Assembly (NCBI RefSeq): GCF_009711135.1
Contig: NZ_WMIC01000005.1
Span: 372,001 to 436,000 of the forward strand
DNA: 64,000 bases
Reading direction: 5' to 3'
DNA from: Flavobacterium sp. LC2016-01
GTDB lineage: Bacteria; Bacteroidota; Bacteroidia; Flavobacteriales; Flavobacteriaceae
The position numbers and the translations under genes are program-made. Shown here one piece after another: positions 60,635 to 64,000 of the stretch. Positions within the stretch are counted from its first letter, which is position 1. Each line of letters begins with the position of its first letter. The notes below the pieces were generated by a model. It was not told the origin of the DNA and searched no databases. It saw only the letters and a list, made by a program, of their open reading frames with translations.

Positions 60635-61783
60635 ATGACAAGGATGACCTATAGATTAATAATATTGATGTTTTTTTTTAGTGTTGGTGTTTTTTCTCAG
60701 GAAAAATACATCAAGCATAAAATCTCAAAAGGAGAAAATATTACCGTTATTGCTAAAAAATATGGTGTTAAACCAAAAGATATTATCGACGCAAACCCAG
60801 ATGCGCCAAAGATATTGAAACTCAATTCGGTTTTATTGGTCCCAAATAATAACAAAGCAGTTACCTTAAAACCTACTGAGAATGTTGAAAATACAAATGC
60901 AGATTCTCATGAAATTCAGGCAAAAGAAACGCTTTGGGGAATTGCAAAAAAGTATAATGTATCGGTTGACGAATTAAAAAAAGCAAATCCTTCACTTGAA
61001 TCCGAAGGATTAAAGATTGGACAACGAATAAATATTCCTTCAAATTCAGCTGCAATTGCTGAAAACACTGCTCAAATTACAGAACAATCAACGGATGTTG
61101 AGATTGTAGTTGAGGTGCAGCCAAAAGAAACCAAATACGCGATTGCCAAAAGATATGGAATAACGGTTGCTGAATTAGAAAAACAAAATCCTTTTATAAA
61201 AGGAAAACTTCCTGTAGGTTATGTTTTAAAAATAAAAACTTCTAAAGAAAAGGCAGATGCTGCATTAAACCCTGTTCCAGCGACAAATGAAATAACACCA
61301 GCTCAGGAAGAAAACACGCAAATAGCTGATAACACAAATGTAAAAACTGATTCGGCGATAGTCCGTGTAAGCAATCACTCAGGATTGATTGATCTTTTAA
61401 TTTTGAATGCTACGCAAAACATAGGAACGCGTTACCGTTCTGGAGGTACAACAAAAGCTGGTTTTGACTGCTCAGGTTTGATGTTTTGTACTTTTGGAAA
61501 CTTTGATATTAAATTGCCAAGAAGTTCAATTGAACAATCTCGAATTGGAAGCAAAGTCAATTCTGATGCAGCACAGAAGGGGGATTTAATTTTCTTTAAA
61601 ACAAATGGACGCCGTCATATTAATCACGTAGGAATGGTTGTTGAGGTGACTGAAGGCGAAATTAAATTTGTTCATTCTTCGACTCATGGAGGTGTTATGA
61701 TTTCTTCAACAAAAGAGCCGTATTACGAAAGAGCTTTTTCGCAGGTTAATCGTATTTTAGAAGAAGAAACTAAGAAGCTGTAG
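60635..61783 (+). CDS. LysM and NlpC/P60 peptidoglycan hydrolase
   Basis: A 382-residue exported cell-wall enzyme, likely a D,L-endopeptidase. It has a signal peptide of about 21 residues and three LysM repeats that bind peptidoglycan (KHKISKGENITVIAKKYGV, IQAKETLWGIAKKYNVSVDE, VQPKETKYAIAKRYGITVAE). A Thr/Asn-rich linker leads into an NlpC/P60 domain with catalytic Cys279 (GFDCSGLM), His331 (HINHVGM) and His347 (FVHSSTHGG). All three catalytic positions are intact. Its 3' end overlaps the converging response regulator by 14 bp. Confidence 0.93.
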   Translation: MTRMTYRLIILMFFFSVGVFSQEKYIKHKISKGENITVIAKKYGVKPKDIIDANPDAPKILKLNSVLLVPNNNKAVTLKPTENVENTNADSHEIQAKETLWGIAKKYNVSVDELKKANPSLESEGLKIGQRINIPSNSAAIAENTAQITEQSTDVEIVVEVQPKETKYAIAKRYGITVAELEKQNPFIKGKLPVGYVLKIKTSKEKADAALNPVPATNEITPAQEENTQIADNTNVKTDSAIVRVSNHSGLIDLLILNATQNIGTRYRSGGTTKAGFDCSGLMFCTFGNFDIKLPRSSIEQSRIGSKVNSDAAQKGDLIFFKTNGRRHINHVGMVVEVTEGEIKFVHSSTHGGVMISSTKEPYYERAFSQVNRILEEETKKL

Positions 61784-62174
61784 TGTTTAGGTAAAAATTA
61801 TCTTTAAATTCTTCAATCGGAAAAGGCTTACTCAGCATTTTCGAGACATATTTGTTTTTTGTGATTTCATCGATTTCATCTGGATCTAAAGTGGATGAAA
61901 GAACATAAATTTGAGTATCATTCTTAATTTTTGATTCCAATTTATCGTATTCTTTCAAGAAATCAAAACCATTCATAAAGGGCATCTGGATATCAAGAAG
62001 AATAATCAGCGGTTTGTTTATTTCTCTGTTGTTATCGAGCCACAAAAGTGCTTCTTCTCCATTGTTGGCAATGTGAATTTCTTCTATAAAAAGCACTTTT
62101 TTTAATAGTTGTCTGATTACCAGCTGATCAATCAAATTATCTTCAATTAATAGAAATGTTGTGTTAAGTGGCAT
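61770..62174 (-). CDS. Single-domain response regulator
   Basis: A 134-residue receiver-only response regulator of the CheY-like type. The acidic pair is Glu11-Asp12 (LLIEDNLID), the phospho-acceptor is Asp61 (IILLDIQMPFMNG), and the conserved Lys is Lys116 (LSKPFP). With no output domain, it probably works through a protein partner. Its start overlaps the end of the histidine kinase gene by 11 bp and its end overlaps the NlpC/P60 gene on the other strand, so kinase and regulator form one unit. Confidence 0.92.
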   Translation of the reverse strand: MPLNTTFLLIEDNLIDQLVIRQLLKKVLFIEEIHIANNGEEALLWLDNNREINKPLIILLDIQMPFMNGFDFLKEYDKLESKIKNDTQIYVLSSTLDPDEIDEITKNKYVSKMLSKPFPIEEFKDNFYLNTTAS

Positions 62175-63588
62175 AGTAGTTTGGTATTGTTACGACAAAT
62201 TTGCTTCCTATTTCAGTTTGTGAGCTTACAGAGATATTTCCTTTAATATTTTCAACTGCTTCTTTTACAATATAAAGCCCTAATCCAGATCCTTTATTTT
62301 TGTTTGTTCCAAAATACATTTCAAAAATATTGTCTTTAAATTCCTCTTTAATTCCAATTCCGTTGTCTGTTACTTCAATTTTATTAAATCCATCTTTTAC
62401 AGAGGTTTTAATAGAAATTAGCATTTCCTGTTTGCTGGCGTCGGCATATTTAATGGCATTTGAGAGTAAATTCGAAATGATGATTTTTAGCCTTAAACTG
62501 TCGCTTTGAATTTGATCGACTAATAATTCTTTGGTAAATGTGATTTTGCTGGCGTTTTCAATATGCATTAACTGAGAAATAGCTTCTTCAAATAATTCTT
62601 TTAAGCTCACAGGTTCCATGACTATTTGAGTACGTTTGTTTTTCGAGTAATCAATAATGTCGCTTATGAATTGATCCTGTTTGGCCAGACTTTGCTCCAT
62701 TAAATTCAGATAATCCTTAATCTGTGAGACATTGTCTTCTAATTGTGTGATTTTTATAAGGCCTTTCAAAGATGTAATTGGAGATCTTAAATCATGCGAT
62801 GCGCTGTAAACAAAGCAATCCAGTTCATGATTTACCAGCATTAGATTTTCGTTTTTTACTTCGATTTCTTTTTTAGAAACTAGCAGGCGCTTTACCATTA
62901 TGGAATAGTAAAGACAAATGCTGCAGACAATAATCAGAATAAAAAGAATATTTGTGATGATCAGCAAATCTTTTATTTTACGGGTTCCTACGCCTAAGGT
63001 ATTCAAAAAATTGCGTTCGTTAATGGTAAGTTTGTCGCTTATGACGCTAATTTCGCTAAGAAATTTTCGTTGTTCATTAGTGGTTAATGAATTGTGTTTT
63101 ATTTTCGCGTCAATCTGCGTTCCAAGTACAAATAATTCATTGATTAATTTGTCTCCTTCTTCCCATTCGTGAATGGCTTTTGCTAAAAAGGAAACTTCTT
63201 TAAAATGAACAAAAAGCCAAACAAGATCGTCTAGATCGTCTTTATGATTTCGTCCTTTAAGAAAACCTTCGCGGGCAATTTGGTTGTCGCCAGCTTTTAG
63301 GAGTGTTTTTCTGGCGATTCCGTCACCTTGAGGAACGCTCAGCTCTTCGATGTATAATTTCCACTGATTTTGATCTTTCGTATAAAGGTATGTAATGAGA
63401 TGTCGTGCAGCATCTTTTTGGCCTTTTGAATAATGTGATTCGCCATTAACGTAGGCTCTATTGGCAGATAAAATTTTGATTGTAAAGAAATTGATGCATA
63501 TTAAAAGGGCGCATGTAATAAATACAATTAGCAAAAGAACAAAGACATTTGGAAATCGCATTTTTCTTAAAAGCTGAATCTTCTGCAT
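62164..63588 (-). CDS. Sensor histidine kinase
   Basis: A 474-residue membrane histidine kinase. Two membrane helices (about 13-40 and 207-230) frame an extracytoplasmic sensor domain of about 165 helical residues. The HisKA box has the acceptor His265 in YSASHDLRSPITSL, and the ATP-binding domain has N box LLSNAIKYA, G1 DNGIGIKEEF and G2 GSGLGLYIVKEA. The class resembles phytochrome-like kinases. The downstream receiver overlaps by 11 bp and is the evident partner; the signal sensed is unknown. A promoter-like box lies about 165 bp upstream. Confidence 0.93.
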   Translation of the reverse strand: MQKIQLLRKMRFPNVFVLLLIVFITCALLICINFFTIKILSANRAYVNGESHYSKGQKDAARHLITYLYTKDQNQWKLYIEELSVPQGDGIARKTLLKAGDNQIAREGFLKGRNHKDDLDDLVWLFVHFKEVSFLAKAIHEWEEGDKLINELFVLGTQIDAKIKHNSLTTNEQRKFLSEISVISDKLTINERNFLNTLGVGTRKIKDLLIITNILFILIIVCSICLYYSIMVKRLLVSKKEIEVKNENLMLVNHELDCFVYSASHDLRSPITSLKGLIKITQLEDNVSQIKDYLNLMEQSLAKQDQFISDIIDYSKNKRTQIVMEPVSLKELFEEAISQLMHIENASKITFTKELLVDQIQSDSLRLKIIISNLLSNAIKYADASKQEMLISIKTSVKDGFNKIEVTDNGIGIKEEFKDNIFEMYFGTNKNKGSGLGLYIVKEAVENIKGNISVSSQTEIGSKFVVTIPNYYAT

Positions 63589-63753
63589 ATTTCTTATTTT
63601 GTAGGTTGATAGTTTCGTTTTAAACGTCTGATTAACTTGTAGTTGATGTTTTTTTTCTGTTTCGTAAGTTTGGGGAACTTTTTATGAGTTTAAGTTATAA
63701 AATAAACAATTGTTAATAAAAATAAGGTGATTTGATTAATTTCACCTTCTTAT

Positions 63754-63787
63754 CAAATTTAATAAAAAAATATTTTGCTTTAACAAA
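63754..63787 (-). promoter_or_regulatory. Candidate promoter of the kinase-regulator operon
   Basis: On the minus strand TTTG (63787 to 63784), a 22-bp spacer and TAAATTTG (63761 to 63754) match both elements. An AAGGTGA/TCACCTT hairpin (63724-63748) lies right after the expected start. The region 63589-64000 is otherwise AT-rich, and I see nothing else in it. Confidence 0.4.
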
Positions 63788-64000
63788 GAAGATTTTATTT
63801 TCGGAATATTTTGAATTTATTTAAATTAATCTATTGTTTATCAGGTATTTATAATTTAGTTAAAATTTTTTAAAACATTTTTTTGACGAAAGTATATTCA
63901 TTTTTAATAATCATTTTACGAATAAATAATTATTTCAAAGCATAATTTTGTTTAACGATTCTTGGTTTTGAAAACAATTACAAGAAAAGGTTTTGTTTTA

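Noticed and set aside
1..64000. CRISPR arrays, prophage, insertion sequences, rRNA and riboswitches
   Set aside because: No regularly spaced repeats, phage-type genes, transposases, rRNA sequence or recognised riboswitch core were found. The only recombinase is the housekeeping XerC/D type.

Overview
The window looks like a chromosomal segment of a Flavobacterium-type member of the Bacteroidetes. The DNA is AT-rich. Two SusC/SusD outer-membrane pairs, a SusC-type carboxypeptidase-like domain and an exosortase N locus are Bacteroidetes hallmarks. Many promoters fit the Bacteroidetes form TTG-N(17-23)-TAnnTTTG, and genes almost never carry a Shine-Dalgarno sequence (rpsU is the striking exception). 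No phage, insertion sequence, rRNA operon or CRISPR array was seen.

Layout. 1-6.2 kb: 5' part of lysS (minus strand), a stretch of palindromic and octamer repeats, two related lipoproteins, lipB, an AraC-type regulator, a quinone-reductase-like flavoprotein and a secreted SnoaL-like protein. 6.4-17.2 kb: two closely related SusC/SusD pairs, each with its own promoter, separated by rnhB on the opposite strand and an AT-rich spacer holding an 18-bp inverted repeat. 17.3-26.8 kb: a putative porin, a cystathionine beta-synthase-like enzyme, a DEDDh exonuclease, DUF2851 and PspC proteins, an amino-acid permease, a helix-hairpin-helix protein and an acyl-CoA dehydrogenase.

26.9-42.2 kb is the conserved information-processing block: rpsU, xerC, hpf, tRNA-Thr, tRNA-Tyr, tRNA-Thr, tuf, tRNA-Trp, secE, nusG, rplK, rplA, rplJ, rplL, rpoB, rpoC and a DUF3467 gene, with several RNA hairpins in leaders and spacers. 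The rpsU leader has a strong Shine-Dalgarno sequence, which fits the known autoregulation of bS21 in this phylum.

42.5-64 kb: a membrane protein with a four-cysteine N-terminus, prfC, a lipoprotein alpha-amylase resembling archaeal GH13_7 enzymes, a SurA-like chaperone, a MoxR ATPase, and an exosortase N (XrtN) with its adjacent VIT-domain substrate. Then come two different aconitases side by side, a Kelch protein, a LysM/NlpC-P60 cell-wall hydrolase and an overlapping histidine kinase/response regulator pair.

The most interesting items are the XrtN/VIT two-gene sorting system (49.6-53.3 kb), the rpsU Shine-Dalgarno switch, the duplicated susCD modules with conserved promoters, the archaeal-like amylase, and the palindromic and octamer repeats near the left end. 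Functional names rest on motif and family recognition by eye; no database search was run.
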